Assembly (NCBI RefSeq): GCF_007713705.1
Contig: NZ_VMSJ01000002.1
Location: 1 to 64,000 of the forward strand
DNA length: 64,000 bases
DNA from: Salinicoccus cyprini
Lineage (GTDB): Bacteria; Bacillota; Bacilli; Staphylococcales; Salinicoccaceae
Reading direction: 5' to 3'
In this document: positions 26,217-40,587 of the stretch, in pieces
Position numbering within the stretch: position 1 is the stretch's first letter
Layout of the letters: each line of letters opens with the position of its first letter
Position numbers and translations under genes: made by a program
The notes under the pieces: generated by a model
Database searches by the model: none
Seen by the model: the letters and a program-made list of their open reading frames with translations, nothing else
Told to the model about the DNA's origin: nothing

Positions 26217-28096
26217 GCATTCACCCGTTTGATGTCACCCTGTTCGATGTAGACGAGCAGAATGGAGATGTCTGCAGGATTAACACCGGATATTCTTGAA
26301 GCCTGGGCGATATCAAGCGGCTTGACCGTCTTCAGTTTATCACGGGCTTCAGTGGCAAGGGAATGGATGACGTCATAGTCGATGTCCATTGGAATCTTCT
26401 TCTTCTCCATGCGTTTCACCTTATCGACCTGAAGAAGCGACTTCTTGATGTAGCCTTCGTATTTCACCTGGATTTCAACCTGTTCATACTCTTCCTGTGT
26501 CAGCGTCGTTTCATCTTCCATTATAGTCATAATGGAATCATAATCCATCTCCGGACGTCTGAGCAGCTCGATGGCAAGAATGCCATCCTTGAGTGCAGTG
26601 CCGCCTTTTTCCGCAATAATGGACTGGGCCAGTTCATTCGGCTTGATACGGATTCCTTTCAGACGTTCGATCTCATCTTCGATGTTCTGCTTTTTCACCT
26701 GGAATGCATCATATCGTGCGTCCGAAATCAGACCGATGTCGTGACCGATCTCGGTCAGACGCATATCCGCATTGTCATGGCGCAGCAGCAGACGGTGTTC
26801 CGCTCTTGAAGTGAGCAGTCTGTACGGTTCATTTGTACCTTTTGTTACAAGGTCATCGATGAGTACGCCGATATAGGCATCGGAACGGCTGAGTACCAGT
26901 TCCTCTTCGCCGAGCAATTTGCTTGCTGCGTTGATGCCGGCGATGAGGCCTTGTCCTGCTGCTTCCTCGTAGCCACTTGTACCATTGATCTGACCAGCGG
27001 TATAAAGATTCTTGATCTTCTTCGTCTCGAGTGTCGGCCAGAGCTGTGTCGGTACGAGTGCATCGTATTCGATGGCGTAGCCCGCACGCATCATTCTGGC
27101 ATTTTCAAGACCTGGAACTGAAGCGAGCATTTCCCTCTGTACATTCTCAGGCATGCTCGTGGAAAGACCCTGTACATAGACTTCCTTCGTATCGCGACCT
27201 TCAGGCTCGAGGAAGATCTGGTGGCGCGGCTTGTCGTTGAAACGGACAATCTTGTCTTCAATGGACGGACAGTAGCGTGGCCCTGTCCCTTTGATCATAC
27301 CGGAATACATTGCTGAAAGGTGCAGGTTGTCGTTGATGATCATATGCGTATTTTCCGAAGTATAGGTCAACCAGCAAGGCAGCTGATCCATGATGAATTC
27401 AGTTGTTTCGAAACTGAATGCACGCGGGACATCGTCTCCCGGCTGGATTTCGGTTTTGGAGTAGTCGATGGAGTCGGAATTGACTCTCGGTGGTGTGCCC
27501 GTCTTGAAGCGTACAATATCAAAGCCGAGATCCTTCATCTGGTCGGCAAGTGGTACGGAAGGCATCTGGTGGTTCGGACCGCTGGAGTATTTCAAATCTC
27601 CAAGAATGATCTCCCCGCGCAGGAACGTGCCTGTCGTCACGATGACTGCATCCGCTTCATACACTGTACCGATATTTGTTCTGACGCCTTTGACTTCTTC
27701 GTCTTCGATGATCATTTCATCCACCATGCCCTGAAGAATGTCCAGATTCGGTTCATCTTCCAGCACACGTTTCATCTCCTGCTGATACAGGACCTTGTCC
27801 GCCTGTGCACGCAGTGCCCGGACTGCCGGACCTTTGCCGGTATTGAGCATGCGCATCTGTATGTGTGTCTTATCTATCACTTTTGCCATCTGTCCGCCGA
27901 GTGCATCCACTTCACGGACTACAATGCCTTTTGCAGGCCCCCCTACTGAAGGGTTGCAGGGCATGAAGGCGATATTATCAAGGTTGATTGTCAGCATGAG
28001 CGTTCTGAGCCCTTTTCGTGCCGAGGCCAGTCCTGCTTCAACGCCGGCATGCCCCGCACCGATGACAACAACATCATATTTCATATTACTTGCCAT
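26213..28096 (-). CDS. mnmG: tRNA uridine-34 carboxymethylaminomethyl enzyme MnmG
   Basis: 627-residue FAD enzyme that, with MnmE, installs (c)mnm5 groups at the wobble uridine of certain tRNAs. [21 protein letters not shown] (about 9-29) is the FAD dinucleotide fold. The signatures [10 protein letters not shown] and [17 protein letters not shown] are present, and the C-terminal helical domain is complete. AAGGAGG precedes the ATG. It lies 14 bp after mnmE. Confidence 0.97.
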   Translation of the reverse strand: MASNMKYDVVVIGAGHAGVEAGLASARKGLRTLMLTINLDNIAFMPCNPSVGGPAKGIVVREVDALGGQMAKVIDKTHIQMRMLNTGKGPAVRALRAQADKVLYQQEMKRVLEDEPNLDILQGMVDEMIIEDEEVKGVRTNIGTVYEADAVIVTTGTFLRGEIILGDLKYSSGPNHQMPSVPLADQMKDLGFDIVRFKTGTPPRVNSDSIDYSKTEIQPGDDVPRAFSFETTEFIMDQLPCWLTYTSENTHMIINDNLHLSAMYSGMIKGTGPRYCPSIEDKIVRFNDKPRHQIFLEPEGRDTKEVYVQGLSTSMPENVQREMLASVPGLENARMMRAGYAIEYDALVPTQLWPTLETKKIKNLYTAGQINGTSGYEEAAGQGLIAGINAASKLLGEEELVLSRSDAYIGVLIDDLVTKGTNEPYRLLTSRAEHRLLLRHDNADMRLTEIGHDIGLISDARYDAFQVKKQNIEDEIERLKGIRIKPNELAQSIIAEKGGTALKDGILAIELLRRPEMDYDSIMTIMEDETTLTQEEYEQVEIQVKYEGYIKKSLLQVDKVKRMEKKKIPMDIDYDVIHSLATEARDKLKTVKPLDIAQASRISGVNPADISILLVYIEQGDIKRVNA

Positions 28097-28110
28097 AGTT
28101 ATCCTCCTTT

Positions 28111-29490
28111 TTATTTTCCAAGACAGAACTGGCTGAAGAGCTGGTCGATCAGCTGTTCGCTGACGTCCTCACCAATCACTTCTCCAAGCAGTTCCCATGT
28201 TTTTACAAGATCGATCTGGACAATATCCACCGGAACATCCATTTCAGCAGACTCTATTGCATCCGATATTGCGGATATTGCCTGCTCAAGCAGGTGGATG
28301 TGGCGGTTGTTCGATACATAGGTGGAATCCACAGACTGTATTTCACCTTCGAAGAACAATCCGGCAATCCTGTCCTCAAGTTCATCGACACCCGTACTGT
28401 TGATGATGGATGTCTTGACGATGGACATCCCCGGGTATCTTGATTTCAGATCTTCCACATCAAGCTCTGCTTCCAGATCCAGTTTATTTACAATACTGAT
28501 GACATTCTGATCCGCCATGGAATCGAGAATCTCCACGTCTTCATTGGTCAGTGGTTCATTATTATTCAGCACGTAAAGGATGAGTTCCGCTTCCTTCAGT
28601 GCCTGGCGGCTGCGCTCGACACCGATCTTTTCCACGATGTCGTCGGTATCACGTATACCTGCCGTATCGATCAGCTTGAGCGGAATGCCGTTGACATTCA
28701 CATACTCTTCCAGAATATCGCGCGTCGTCCCTGCGACATCCGTCACGATGGCCTTGTTGTCCTGGATGAGATAGTTGAGCAGGGAACTCTTGCCGACATT
28801 CGGCTTGCCGATGATGACGGTACTCAGACCCTCTCTTAGAATCCTGCCCTGCGTACTGCTTTTCAGCAGCTTCTCGATTTCCTGTTTGACCTTTCGGGAT
28901 TCTTCCTGGAGAAATTCGGTCGTCGCTTCCTCGACATCATCATATTCGGGATAGTCGATATTGACTTCCACCTGGGCCAGTATGTTGAGGATGCTCTGGC
29001 GCAGATCTTCGACGTATGACTTCAATCTGCCCTGCATCTGCTGATTGGCCACTTTGGATGCTTCGGTCGTCTTCGATCTGATGAAATCCATGACACCTTC
29101 GGCCTGGGACAGGTCGATTCTGCCATTAAGAAATGCACGTTTCGTGAATTCGCCCGGTTCCGCCATGCGGGCGCCGTGTTTCAATGTCAGCTGGAGCACG
29201 CGGTTGACCGTGTGTATGCCACCATGGCAATTGATTTCAACGATATCCTCGCGCGTATAGGTACGGGGCGCCCTCATGATTGCAACCATGACCTCTTCCA
29301 CGGACTCCTGTGTATCCGGATCCATGATATGACCATAGTTGATCGTATGCGAATCCACTGATGATAGGGATTTCGCCCCTTTATAGAGACGGTCTGCAAT
29401 TTCAACGGCATCGACGCCTGATAGACGCACGATAGCGATTGCACCTTCACCCACGGGGGTGGAGATGCTGGATATTGTTTCTAATTGCAT
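28111..29490 (-). CDS. mnmE: tRNA modification GTPase MnmE
   Basis: 459 residues: an N-terminal tetrahydrofolate-binding domain ([16 protein letters not shown]), a helical domain, and an inserted G domain with [12 protein letters not shown] (about 230-241), [14 protein letters not shown] and NKLD. The protein ends FCLGK, where the Cys is required for tRNA modification. Partner of MnmG, encoded next door. Its start lies 14 bp after the jag stop. Confidence 0.97.
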   Translation of the reverse strand: MQLETISSISTPVGEGAIAIVRLSGVDAVEIADRLYKGAKSLSSVDSHTINYGHIMDPDTQESVEEVMVAIMRAPRTYTREDIVEINCHGGIHTVNRVLQLTLKHGARMAEPGEFTKRAFLNGRIDLSQAEGVMDFIRSKTTEASKVANQQMQGRLKSYVEDLRQSILNILAQVEVNIDYPEYDDVEEATTEFLQEESRKVKQEIEKLLKSSTQGRILREGLSTVIIGKPNVGKSSLLNYLIQDNKAIVTDVAGTTRDILEEYVNVNGIPLKLIDTAGIRDTDDIVEKIGVERSRQALKEAELILYVLNNNEPLTNEDVEILDSMADQNVISIVNKLDLEAELDVEDLKSRYPGMSIVKTSIINSTGVDELEDRIAGLFFEGEIQSVDSTYVSNNRHIHLLEQAISAISDAIESAEMDVPVDIVQIDLVKTWELLGEVIGEDVSEQLIDQLFSQFCLGK

Positions 29491-29504
29491 GATGCAATAC
29501 TCCT

Positions 29505-30350
29505 TTACTTCTTTTCTATTACGATATAGCGGTTCGGTTCCGAGCCTTCGGAATGGGTTTCAATACCTTCGATTCTGCTTAATACGTGATGCATGATCTT
29601 CCGTTCGGATGAAGGCATCGCCTCCAGGCGCACCGGTCTGTTCGTCCGCTGCGCTTTTTTGGCCATGTTGACTGCCAGGCTCTCAAGCGTTTCACGGCGC
29701 TTTTCCCGGTAGTTCTCGACATCCAGCAGAATGGAACCGTAGCTTCTGTAGATCGAATTGAAATACTGCTGGGCCACTTCCTGCAACGCATTGAGCGTCG
29801 CCCCGCGCTTGCCGATCAGCTTGGCTGCCATCGGCGAAGACAGTTCTATCTGGACTTCGTTCTGCCTGATGCTGACTTCACTGCTTCTTTCAATATTCAT
29901 ATCCCGGATGACCCGGTCGATATAGCGCCTTGTCTCCTCCGCTGCTTCTTCGATGGACATTTCATTCCGCCCTGTCTCATCCGGCATCTCTTCCTGAACC
30001 AGGGCATCTTCCTGTACTTCCGTATCCGGAGGAACCGGTTCTGTTTCTTCCATAGTATTATGGTGCGCCGACGCCTGTTCCTGCACTTCATTTTCAGGTG
30101 ATATTCCAGACACATCGATTTCTGTCTTTTCCATGTTCCTTGCAGCCAACGCTTCGATCGAGTCATAAAGCTTCAGTTCGGGGTTGATGATCGTCAGTCT
30201 GACTGCCGCATCCTTCTTGCCGAAACCGAGCAGCCCTTTTCTGCCTTCTTCTTCAACATCGATTTTGACGTCCGCTTCCGATACATTCAGTTCTTCCAGC
30301 CCTTTTGCGATTGCACGATCAACAGTTTCATCCCTGTAAACTCTGTCCAT
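29505..30350 (-). CDS. jag: RNA-binding protein Jag/KhpB
   Basis: 281 residues: an N-terminal Jag domain (1-50; [29 protein letters not shown]), an acidic, Glu/Pro/Gln-rich linker (about 75-130), a KH domain ([19 protein letters not shown], about 178-196) and a C-terminal R3H domain ([25 protein letters not shown]). In many bacilli yidC (spoIIIJ) lies between rnpA and jag; here jag follows rnpA by only 16 bp and yidC is absent from the window. Confidence 0.92.
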   Translation of the reverse strand: MDRVYRDETVDRAIAKGLEELNVSEADVKIDVEEEGRKGLLGFGKKDAAVRLTIINPELKLYDSIEALAARNMEKTEIDVSGISPENEVQEQASAHHNTMEETEPVPPDTEVQEDALVQEEMPDETGRNEMSIEEAAEETRRYIDRVIRDMNIERSSEVSIRQNEVQIELSSPMAAKLIGKRGATLNALQEVAQQYFNSIYRSYGSILLDVENYREKRRETLESLAVNMAKKAQRTNRPVRLEAMPSSERKIMHHVLSRIEGIETHSEGSEPNRYIVIEKK

Positions 30351-30366
30351 GACGGTGCCTCCCGTG

Positions 30367-30702
30367 TCATTTTATGCATTTTGCGATTTTCAGCACATGT
30401 AGTAGTGATTTCTCCATCTGATGGTAATCCATGCTGCTGACCGGCTGTCTGGCGATGACCACATATTCTCTCGGCTTGAGCCTGTCCTGGTGATGCTGAA
30501 AGAAAACACGTATCCGTCTTTTGATTTTGTTGCGTTTTACCGCATTGCCGAGACGCTTCGACACACTGATTCCGAGCCGCATGTGATCCGTCTTCGGATG
30601 ATCGGCCAGGTAGATGACGAACTGCCTGTTTGCATAGGATTTGCCTTTTTTGAAAACAAGTTGGAAATCACGTTCTTTTTTAATTCTGAATCTCTTTTTC
30701 AT
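30367..30702 (-). CDS. rnpA: Ribonuclease P protein component
   Basis: 111-residue basic protein of RNase P, which trims tRNA 5' ends. It starts MKKRFRIKKERDFQLVFKKG, and the RNR-like signature RLGNAVKRNKIKRRIRVFF is present. An in-frame GTG lies one codon upstream of the chosen ATG. It lies between rpmH and jag, as usual. A hairpin with a U run between rpmH and rnpA could reduce read-through. Confidence 0.95.
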   Translation of the reverse strand: MKKRFRIKKERDFQLVFKKGKSYANRQFVIYLADHPKTDHMRLGISVSKRLGNAVKRNKIKRRIRVFFQHHQDRLKPREYVVIARQPVSSMDYHQMEKSLLHVLKIAKCIK

Positions 30703-30781
30703 CACTATTACGCTCTCTCACATATGATATTTCATTATACAAAATTACACGAAATTTATAAAACAGCACGCCTATATGCAC

Positions 30782-30811
30782 AAAAAAAGATCACCTATAT
30801 CAGATGATCTT
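30782..30811 (-). terminator. Terminator or attenuator between rpmH and rnpA
   Basis: AAGATCA (30787-30793) pairs with TGATCTT (30805-30811), and a TTTTTTT tail follows on the minus strand. It would set a higher rpmH than rnpA output if partial. Confidence 0.65.
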
Positions 30812-30816
30812 GGGGA

Positions 30817-30954
30817 TTAGGCTGAAAGTACTTTTCTACCTTTTCTTCTACGACGGGCCAATACTTTGCGTCCGTTCTTTGTACTCATTCTTTTACGAAA
30901 ACCGTGCACTTTGCTGTGCTTACGTTTATTTGGCTGGTAAGTACGTTTTACCAT
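30817..30954 (-). CDS. rpmH: 50S ribosomal protein bL34
   Basis: 45-residue, highly basic ribosomal protein beginning [18 protein letters not shown] and ending in RKGRKVLSA; full family length. GGAGGTG lies upstream of the ATG. Its position next to dnaA on the opposite strand is the classical origin arrangement. Confidence 0.97.
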
Positions 30955-31077
30955 ATTAAATACACCTCCATGATACCTATTGCCTGTGTATAGCTTTTAG
31001 AATTGTAACTATTAAAGAATAACAGATGAGCCAATAGATTTCAATACATTTTTCACCAGGAATTTATCGCACCGCCA

Positions 31078-31365
31078 TGTGGATAACCCACAGTGTGGAC
31101 AAGATGTGTGGATAAATGAAATGTGGATAACTATTTTCCACAGCAATCTGCACTGTTTATCCCCAGATTCACAGACCTTGATATCTACTGTGTGGATAAC
31201 TTCCTGAATTGTGTATATCTTTATAAAGCTGTTGATATCACTCGCTTTTTTCGTTATAATTCTGTGTATGAATTTGTGGTAAAACCGTCCTGATAACTAG
31301 ATTTGTCCACAGATTGTGAGTAACCTGTGGATAGTTGTTCAGCACTGTGGAAATTATTATCCACA
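31078..31365. other. oriC, upstream DnaA-box cluster (rpmH-dnaA)
   Basis: Five perfect DnaA boxes (TTATCCACA or complement) occur at 31078-31086, 31107-31115, 31122-31130, 31191-31199 and 31357-31365. One-mismatch copies lie at 31094-31102, 31134-31142, 31157-31165, 31303-31311 and 31326-31334. The boxes flank the dnaA promoter, so DnaA autoregulation is expected. Gene orientation diverges here, consistent with bidirectional replication. Confidence 0.95.
31232..31260 (+). promoter_or_regulatory. dnaA promoter
   Basis: TTGATA (31232-31237), 17-bp spacer, TATAAT (31255-31260), with DnaA boxes on both sides. Confidence 0.8.
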
Positions 31366-31402
31366 CACTGTGATTATGTGAATAGGAAAAGAGGACAATC
31401 GT

Positions 31403-32725
31403 ATGAGTAGTATTAAAGAAATCTGGGAGAATACGCTGAAAGGGATCAAAGAAACCATCGCCAATGCCAGCTATCAGACATGGTTCCAGGACACTTCGAT
31501 GATCCATCTGGACAATGACACGGCTGTCATCAAAGCAGATACCCAGTTTCAGAGGGATTGGCTTGAGAAGAACTATAGTGGTCTGATTCAGGAGCAGCTG
31601 TACGAAGTCATGGGAGAGAAGCCTGAAATCAGAATCGTCACTGAAGAAGAGGAGGCCCCTGCAAAAGCGCCTGAGAAGACAAAAGCAGAACCTGAAGTTC
31701 CCGTGAACAGCCAGCTGAATGTCAACAATACGTTTGAAACATTCGTCATCGGCAACGGCAACCGCTTCAGCCATGCCGCTTCCCTCGCTGTGGCAGAAGC
31801 TCCGGCGAAGGCCTACAATCCCCTCTTCATCTATGGTGGCGTCGGTCTCGGCAAGACACACCTTATGCATGCCATCGGCCATTATGTACTGGAGCACCGT
31901 CCAAACGCCAAAGTGGCGTATCTCTCCAGTGAAAAGTTTACAAATGAATTCATCAATTCCATCCGCGACAACAAAACCGAGGAATTCCGCAACCGGTACC
32001 GCAATGTCGACGTACTGCTGATTGATGATATCCAGTTTCTTGCCGGAAAGGAATCGACGCAGGAGGAATTCTTCCATACTTTCAACGCACTTCACGAAGA
32101 CAATAAGCAGATTGTCATTTCAAGCGACCGTACGCCAAAGGAGATTCCGACACTCGAAGACAGACTACGCTCCCGTTTCGAATGGGGTCTGATCACCGAC
32201 ATCACGCCGCCCGACCTTGAAACACGCATTGCGATTCTCAGAAAGAAATGCGAAGAAGAAAAAGTCGAGATTCCAAACGAAGCAATGATCTATATCGCCA
32301 ACCATATCCATACGAACATCCGTGAGCTGGAAGGTGCATTGACACGGGTCGCAGCGTACTCGAAACTGGTCAACCAGCCACTGACACCGGAAATGGTATC
32401 CGAAGCACTGAAGGATCTCGTCACCCAGACCAAATCCAAGAAGATTACGATTACAGACATACAGGAGGCAGTGGCATCCTTCTATGATATACAGATCGAG
32501 TCTTTCGCCTCCAAGAAGCGGACGAAATCCATTGCTTTCCCACGTCAGATCGCGATGTATCTGGCACGTGAGCTTACAGACTACTCCCTGCCGAAGATCG
32601 GGGAAGTTTTTGGCGGACGGGACCACTCTACTGTCATCCATGCACATGAGAAAATTTCCAAAATGATCAATGAAGACGAACGCTTCAAGCAGGAGCTCGA
32701 GGAAATCGAAAACCAGATCAATTAG
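31403..32725 (+). CDS. dnaA: Replication initiator DnaA
   Basis: 440 residues. Domain I (1-80) binds helicase loader partners; a short linker follows. The AAA+ domain has Walker [10 protein letters not shown] (145-153), Walker [11 protein letters not shown] and an initiator-specific helix region. Domain IV ends with the DnaA-box reading signature [15 protein letters not shown] (about 406-420). GAGGA precedes the ATG. DnaA boxes flank the gene on both sides. Confidence 0.98.
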   Translation: MSSIKEIWENTLKGIKETIANASYQTWFQDTSMIHLDNDTAVIKADTQFQRDWLEKNYSGLIQEQLYEVMGEKPEIRIVTEEEEAPAKAPEKTKAEPEVPVNSQLNVNNTFETFVIGNGNRFSHAASLAVAEAPAKAYNPLFIYGGVGLGKTHLMHAIGHYVLEHRPNAKVAYLSSEKFTNEFINSIRDNKTEEFRNRYRNVDVLLIDDIQFLAGKESTQEEFFHTFNALHEDNKQIVISSDRTPKEIPTLEDRLRSRFEWGLITDITPPDLETRIAILRKKCEEEKVEIPNEAMIYIANHIHTNIRELEGALTRVAAYSKLVNQPLTPEMVSEALKDLVTQTKSKKITITDIQEAVASFYDIQIESFASKKRTKSIAFPRQIAMYLARELTDYSLPKIGEVFGGRDHSTVIHAHEKISKMINEDERFKQELEEIENQIN

Positions 32726-32737
32726 AGATGTGAATGA

Positions 32738-32875
32738 TGTGGATAGATGTTACACTGTAACAAACAGCTTACCCACATGTGGATAACTTGCACGCCATGG
32801 ACCGAACCCACTTATCCACAAATCCACAGGGCTTACTACTATTATTACTTTAAATACTACTTAATATATATAAGG
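32738..32875. other. oriC, downstream DnaA boxes and unwinding element (dnaA-dnaN)
   Basis: Perfect DnaA boxes lie at 32778-32786 and 32812-32820, and a one-mismatch box at 32738-32746. The last box is followed by AATCCACAGGGC, then TTACTACTATTATTACTT (a DnaA-trio-like run) and an A/T-only stretch (about 32843-32872). The order box - GC-rich - trios - AT-rich is that of the B. subtilis basal unwinding system, so the DNA is probably first opened here. Confidence 0.9.
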
Positions 32876-32887
32876 AGTCGCTAACTT

Positions 32888-34021
32888 ATGAAAATCAGTA
32901 TCAACCGCCAGTATTTCATCGAACAGCTGAATCATTGTCTCAAGGCAATTTCCCCAAGGACAACCCTACCGATTCTTAATGGCATAAAACTTGAAGTAAA
33001 AGAGGATCATTTGCTTCTTACTGGCAGTGATTCTGAAATTTCAATTGAAATCACCATCCCGACAGAAATCGATAATGAAGAAATACTCGAAATCAGTGAA
33101 ACAGGTACCGTTGTACTATCCGGCCGATTCTTTGTGGATATCATCAAGAAGCTTTCAGGCAACTTTGTACAGCTTGAAACAAATGATGCATTCCAGACGA
33201 AGATTACAGCTTCCCAGTCGGAATTCAATCTGAGCGGCAATGACCCGGACCAGTATCCACTGCTGCCTGAAGTGAATGATGAAGAAAGCATCGTCCTGCC
33301 ATCTGCAGTGCTGAAAAATATCATCAACCAGACCAACTTTGCAGTATCACTGTCTGAAACACGGCCTGTACTGACGGGTGTAAACTGGCAGTTCGATGAT
33401 AAGGGCATCCAGTTCACAGCTACGGATTCCCATAGACTGGCTTTGAGAAGACTTGAAGGTGACCAGTTCGGTATGGACAGCATGCATGCAATCATCCCGG
33501 GCAAATCATTGAATGAACTCAACAAGATCATCAATGATTCCGATGAGGAAGTCGAAATCCACTTCTCACAGAACCAGGTGCTGATCAGCTACGGCAACAT
33601 GCGCTTCATTTCCAGGCTGCTTGAAGGCAACTATCCGGATACATCCCGTCTGTTCCCTGAAAACTATGAAACGAAGGTCACTGTGAACAATGGTGAATTC
33701 TACCATGCCATCGACCGTGTCTCGCTGCTCGCGAGGGAGGGCGGCAACAACGTCATCCGCATGAGTGTGGAAAACGGCAACGTTGCCCTATCCTCCAATT
33801 CTCCTGAAGTCGGTACGGTTCACGAAGATATCAGTACCGGCAACGTTGAAGGCGAGAATCTGAAGATATCCTTCAACTCCAGATACATGATGGATGCACT
33901 GAAGGCCATCAATGATGACGAAGTGACGATCGAATTCTTCGGCACGATGCGCCCATTCACTCTGAAAGCAGCTGAATCGGACGCGGTCGTTCAGCTGATC
34001 CTTCCAATCCGCACATATTAG
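32888..34021 (+). CDS. dnaN: DNA polymerase III sliding clamp (beta)
   Basis: 377-residue ring-forming clamp with three similar domains. It starts MKISINRQYFIEQLN and ends VQLILPIRTY, as in staphylococci. The partner-binding pocket residues lie in the C-terminal domain near residues 345-377. AAGGAG precedes the ATG by 9 bases. A long terminator follows, so dnaN and rlbA-recF can be separately expressed. Confidence 0.97.
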   Translation: MKISINRQYFIEQLNHCLKAISPRTTLPILNGIKLEVKEDHLLLTGSDSEISIEITIPTEIDNEEILEISETGTVVLSGRFFVDIIKKLSGNFVQLETNDAFQTKITASQSEFNLSGNDPDQYPLLPEVNDEESIVLPSAVLKNIINQTNFAVSLSETRPVLTGVNWQFDDKGIQFTATDSHRLALRRLEGDQFGMDSMHAIIPGKSLNELNKIINDSDEEVEIHFSQNQVLISYGNMRFISRLLEGNYPDTSRLFPENYETKVTVNNGEFYHAIDRVSLLAREGGNNVIRMSVENGNVALSSNSPEVGTVHEDISTGNVEGENLKISFNSRYMMDALKAINDDEVTIEFFGTMRPFTLKAAESDAVVQLILPIRTY

Positions 34022-34037
34022 AATTCCAGTCAAAACT

Positions 34038-34087
34038 GCGACTGAGCCCCCAGAAATTAAAAAAAAGGGGTTCTCAGTCGCTTTTTT
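34038..34087 (+). terminator. Terminator after dnaN
   Basis: GCGACTGAG (34038-34046) with CTCAGTCGC (34073-34081), extended by CCCC/GGGG, then a T run. Confidence 0.85.
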
Positions 34088-34210
34088 GTTTTCAGGGGTA
34101 AACCCTTGTTTATATCGCAAAACGCTCCTAGGGCTTTATTTGGGCTTCCAAGGTGAATTTTATTGAAAAATGTAGTATAATATATAAGTGAGATTAAGGA
34201 GGATGAGTGC

Positions 34211-34422
34211 ATGGAAAGTATCCGGTTCGACGAACTGATTACACTAGGAAAATTTCTGAAGCACGAAGGCATCATAGGAACCGGCGGAGAAGCCAAGTGG
34301 TTCCTTCAGGAGAACGAAGTACTATTGAATGGAGAGCCTGAAAACCGCCGAGGAAAGAAGCTGCATGAAGGTGATGTATTGGATCTGGGAGAATTCGGCC
34401 AATTCAGGATAGAATATTCCAA

Positions 34423-34426
<4 letters not shown>
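34211..34426 (+). CDS. rlbA: S4-domain protein YaaA/RlbA
   Basis: 71 residues, all one S4 RNA-binding domain ([26 protein letters not shown]...[15 protein letters not shown]). It is thought to act in ribosome assembly. It always precedes recF in bacilli; here it overlaps recF by 4 bases (ATGA). AAGGAGG precedes the ATG. Confidence 0.93.
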
Positions 34427-37454
<3,028 letters not shown>

Positions 37455-37471
37455 TTAGTGGAGGTAATTGA

Positions 37472-39961
37472 ATGGTTGATAGAACGGATAGATTGAAAGA
37501 AGTAAATATAAGCAAAGAGATGCGGACATCCTTCCTTGACTATGCGATGAGTGTCATCGTTTCAAGGGCACTGCCGGATGTCAGGGATGGTATGAAGCCG
37601 GTGCACCGCAGAATACTCTACGGCATGCACGATAACGGCATGACTTCCGACAAGCCTTACAAGAAGTCTGCCAGGATCGTCGGGGACGTCATGGGTAAAT
37701 ACCATCCGCACGGTGACTCCTCGATCTATGATGCCATGGTCCGTATGGCACAGGACTTCAGCTACCGCTATCCACTTGTTGACGGCCAGGGGAACTTCGG
37801 TTCCATGGATGGCGACGGTGCGGCGGCGATGCGGTATACCGAAGCCAGAATGAGCAAGATCTCCATGGAAATGATGCGTGACATCAACAAGGATACCATC
37901 GATTTCCAGGATAACTATGACGGCAATGAACGCGAACCGGTCGTTCTGCCTTCAAGATTCCCGAACCTCCTCGTCAATGGCACGAGCGGCATTGCAGTCG
38001 GTATGGCGACGAACATCCCGCCACATAACCTCACTGAGGTGATCGACGCCGTCCTCGCCTATTCGGAAGACGGGGAAATCACACTGCCCGAGCTGATGGA
38101 GCATGTCAAAGGTCCCGACTTTCCGACTGCCGGCCTGATTGTCGGTACAGGCGGCATCAGAAAGGCATATGAGACGGGTCGCGGTTCGGTCATGATGCGT
38201 TCACGCTGTGAGATCGAAATGATGAGCAACGGCAAGGAACGCATCGTCGTCTCCGAAATTCCGTACCAGGTCAACAAGGCAAGACTGGTCGAGAAGATTG
38301 CAGAGCTTGCACGCGACAAGAAGATCGAAGGCATCACCGATCTGCGTGATGAAACCAGCCTCGCGTCAGGTGTCAGAATCATCATAGAGATCCGCAAGGA
38401 CAAGAATGCCAACGTCATTCTGAACAACCTCTACAAGCAGACACCTCTGCAGACCTCTTTCGGCATCAATATGCTGGCGCTTGTCAAAGGGCAGCCTAAA
38501 ATACTCGGCTTGAAAGAAGTGCTTGCCCACTATCTGGAACACCAGAAGGTCATCGTGACAAGACGTACGAAGTTCGATCTGAGACGTGCCGAAGACCGTG
38601 CGCATATTCTGGAAGGGCTGAAGATTGCGCTTGATAACATCGATGAGATCATCGCGCTTATCCGTGGTTCCCAGAACGACGAAGCGGCGAGAACCGGTCT
38701 GATGGAACAGTTCAATCTGTCCGAGCGCCAGGCCCAGGCCATCCTCGATATGCGTCTCAGACGCCTGACAGGACTTGAGAGAGGCAAAATCGAGGATGAA
38801 TACAACGAAATCCTGAAAACGATCCAGTACCTCAAGGAGATTCTGGCAGATGATGAGAAACTGCTTCAGATCATCCGCGATGAACTGATCGAGATCAAGG
38901 AGAAGTATGGCGATGCACGCAGGACCGAAATCACACTTGGCAGCCTGTCGGACATCGAGGATGAGGATCTCATCCCTGAAGAGCAGATTGTTGTCACATT
39001 GAGCCACAACAACTACATCAAGCGTCTGCCGTCCTCCACCTACCGTGCGCAGCATCGTGGCGGACGCGGGGTACAGGGGATGAATACGGTCGAAGACGAC
39101 TTTGTCAGCCAGATTGTGACGATGAGTACGCATGACTACATCATGTTCTTTACAAATAAAGGCCGTGTCTACCGTCTGAAAGGCTATGAGATTCCTGAGT
39201 TCTCCCGCCAGTCGAAAGGTATTCCGGTCGTCAACATGCTGGAGATCGACAAGGATGAAGTGATCGGTACGATGATCGGCGTAAAGGATGAGGATACTGA
39301 GGATAAATTCCTTGTGTTTGCGACCAGAAATGGTCTTGTAAAACGCTCGCCACTCGGTGACTTCGAACGCATCAATAAGAACGGCAAGATCGCCATTTCA
39401 TTCCGTGGCGATGACGAGCTGCTCGCTGTCCGTCTGACGGATGGTTCCAAGGACATCATTCTCGGTACGAGAGATGCCAACCTGATCCGTTTCGAGGAAA
39501 CGCAGATACGTACGATGGGACGTACGGCAGCGGGTGTGAAAGGCATCAAGCTGCGCGAAGGCGATTATGTCATCGGACTCGATGTCCTCACCGAAGGCCA
39601 GTCCATCCTCGTCGTTACCGACAACGGTTATGGCAAGTGTACGCCTGAAGCGGACTACCGTATTACAAACCGTGGCGGCATGGGTGTGAAGACTGCGAAT
39701 CTGACAGAGCGCATCGGTGAACTTGTCTATATTGCTGCCATCGATGGCGATGAGGATCTGATGATTGTGACAAACCACGGTGTCATCATCCGACTGGTCA
39801 TGGAGGAAGTCTCCTCCACCGGCCGTAATACGCAGGGTGTCCGACTGATCAAGATGAGTGACGATCAGAAGGTCGCAACAGTCGCCAGAGTGAAGGAAGT
39901 CGTCGAAGAAGAAGCGGATTCCAATGCAGATGTGGAATCCGAGGCAGTCGAAGAAGAATAG
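37472..39961 (+). CDS. gyrA: DNA gyrase subunit A
   Basis: 829 residues: winged-helix and tower core with the catalytic Tyr in [10 protein letters not shown] (about 123), and a C-terminal beta-pinwheel with the GyrA box [10 protein letters not shown]. The quinolone-resistance region reads [12 protein letters not shown], with Ser83, Ser84 and Asp87. These are the residues expected in sensitive enzymes; S. aureus has Glu at the last site. An acidic Glu/Val tail ends the protein. GGAGG precedes the ATG. Confidence 0.97.
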   Translation: MVDRTDRLKEVNISKEMRTSFLDYAMSVIVSRALPDVRDGMKPVHRRILYGMHDNGMTSDKPYKKSARIVGDVMGKYHPHGDSSIYDAMVRMAQDFSYRYPLVDGQGNFGSMDGDGAAAMRYTEARMSKISMEMMRDINKDTIDFQDNYDGNEREPVVLPSRFPNLLVNGTSGIAVGMATNIPPHNLTEVIDAVLAYSEDGEITLPELMEHVKGPDFPTAGLIVGTGGIRKAYETGRGSVMMRSRCEIEMMSNGKERIVVSEIPYQVNKARLVEKIAELARDKKIEGITDLRDETSLASGVRIIIEIRKDKNANVILNNLYKQTPLQTSFGINMLALVKGQPKILGLKEVLAHYLEHQKVIVTRRTKFDLRRAEDRAHILEGLKIALDNIDEIIALIRGSQNDEAARTGLMEQFNLSERQAQAILDMRLRRLTGLERGKIEDEYNEILKTIQYLKEILADDEKLLQIIRDELIEIKEKYGDARRTEITLGSLSDIEDEDLIPEEQIVVTLSHNNYIKRLPSSTYRAQHRGGRGVQGMNTVEDDFVSQIVTMSTHDYIMFFTNKGRVYRLKGYEIPEFSRQSKGIPVVNMLEIDKDEVIGTMIGVKDEDTEDKFLVFATRNGLVKRSPLGDFERINKNGKIAISFRGDDELLAVRLTDGSKDIILGTRDANLIRFEETQIRTMGRTAAGVKGIKLREGDYVIGLDVLTEGQSILVVTDNGYGKCTPEADYRITNRGGMGVKTANLTERIGELVYIAAIDGDEDLMIVTNHGVIIRLVMEEVSSTGRNTQGVRLIKMSDDQKVATVARVKEVVEEEADSNADVESEAVEEE

Positions 39962-39980
39962 AATGCGTTTCTGAAGATTC

Positions 39981-40017
39981 CCCGATCCATGATATATTAT
40001 GGATCGGGATTTTTTTG
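39981..40017 (+). terminator. Terminator after gyrA
   Basis: CCCGATCCAT (39981-39990) with ATGGATCGGG (39999-40008), followed by ATTTTTTT. Confidence 0.92.
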
Positions 40018-40030
40018 ATTGCAGATGCAA

Positions 40031-40059
40031 TTGCGCTTACACGATGGAAGCGCTATAAT
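40031..40059 (+). promoter_or_regulatory. hut operon promoter with cre-like site
   Basis: TTGCGC (40031-40036), 17-bp spacer, TATAAT (40054-40059). TGGAAGCGCTATAA (40045-40058) overlaps the -10 and matches the CcpA cre consensus except at two positions. Carbon catabolite repression of histidine use would fit. Confidence 0.6.
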
Positions 40060-40120
40060 ATAAAGTAGTCATTAGTCAATCAGAGAAATAATCATAGATG
40101 GATTTTGGAGAGGGATGCCA

Positions 40121-40564
40121 ATGAATCAGAATCAGCAGCAGGCATTCGGCAAATATGCCACACTCGTTGCTTTGACAGATGCTGGTACGGCACTCGGGCT
40201 CATGCCTGAATACAAATCTTTCAAAGTGGTAACTGGAAAAGTCGGATCGATGGACCTGAAGAAGGTCATTTCCTCGGTCGAGACGGCAGCAAAGCGCAAC
40301 CAGCTGATCAATGGAGAGGTCTACCGCGAAACCCACGCACTCTATCACGCCATCATCGAAGCGGCGGAAGGTGTGACACGCGGCAAATTGAGCGTCGGGG
40401 AAGTCATGCGTACTGTCGGACTGACATTCTCAGTCGTCAGAGGGCGACCCTATGCAGAAGCGGATGAAGGGGAATGGATTGCCGTATGCTTCTACGGAAC
40501 CATCGGTGCCCCCATCAAAGGCAAGGAGCATGAAACACTGGGCCTTGGCATCAATCATATGTAG
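40121..40564 (+). CDS. hutP: Hut operon antiterminator HutP
   Basis: 147 residues, collinear with B. subtilis HutP: KVGSMDLKKVISSVETAAK, the histidine/metal-binding RETHALYHAIIEAAEGVTRG and the end APIKGKEHETLGLGINHM. The three His of the metal site are present. With L-histidine and Mg2+ the hexamer binds NAG triplets in the nascent RNA and prevents termination. I start at ATG 40121; an ATG 6 bases upstream touches the GGAGAGGG site. A matching attenuator lies between hutP and hutH. Confidence 0.95.
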   Translation: MNQNQQQAFGKYATLVALTDAGTALGLMPEYKSFKVVTGKVGSMDLKKVISSVETAAKRNQLINGEVYRETHALYHAIIEAAEGVTRGKLSVGEVMRTVGLTFSVVRGRPYAEADEGEWIAVCFYGTIGAPIKGKEHETLGLGINHM

Positions 40565-40587
40565 TTTTCAATCGAATATACATGTCA

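Noticed and set aside
31238-32095. 285-codon minus-strand frame opposite dnaA
   Set aside because: It would cross the dnaA promoter and gene; the real dnaA is beyond doubt, and this frame has no binding site or domain.
23714-32887. parS site (TGTTNCACGTGAAACA) near parB or oriC
   Set aside because: I looked for CACGTG-centred palindromes and found none with matching flanks in this window; a motif scan of the whole genome would be needed.
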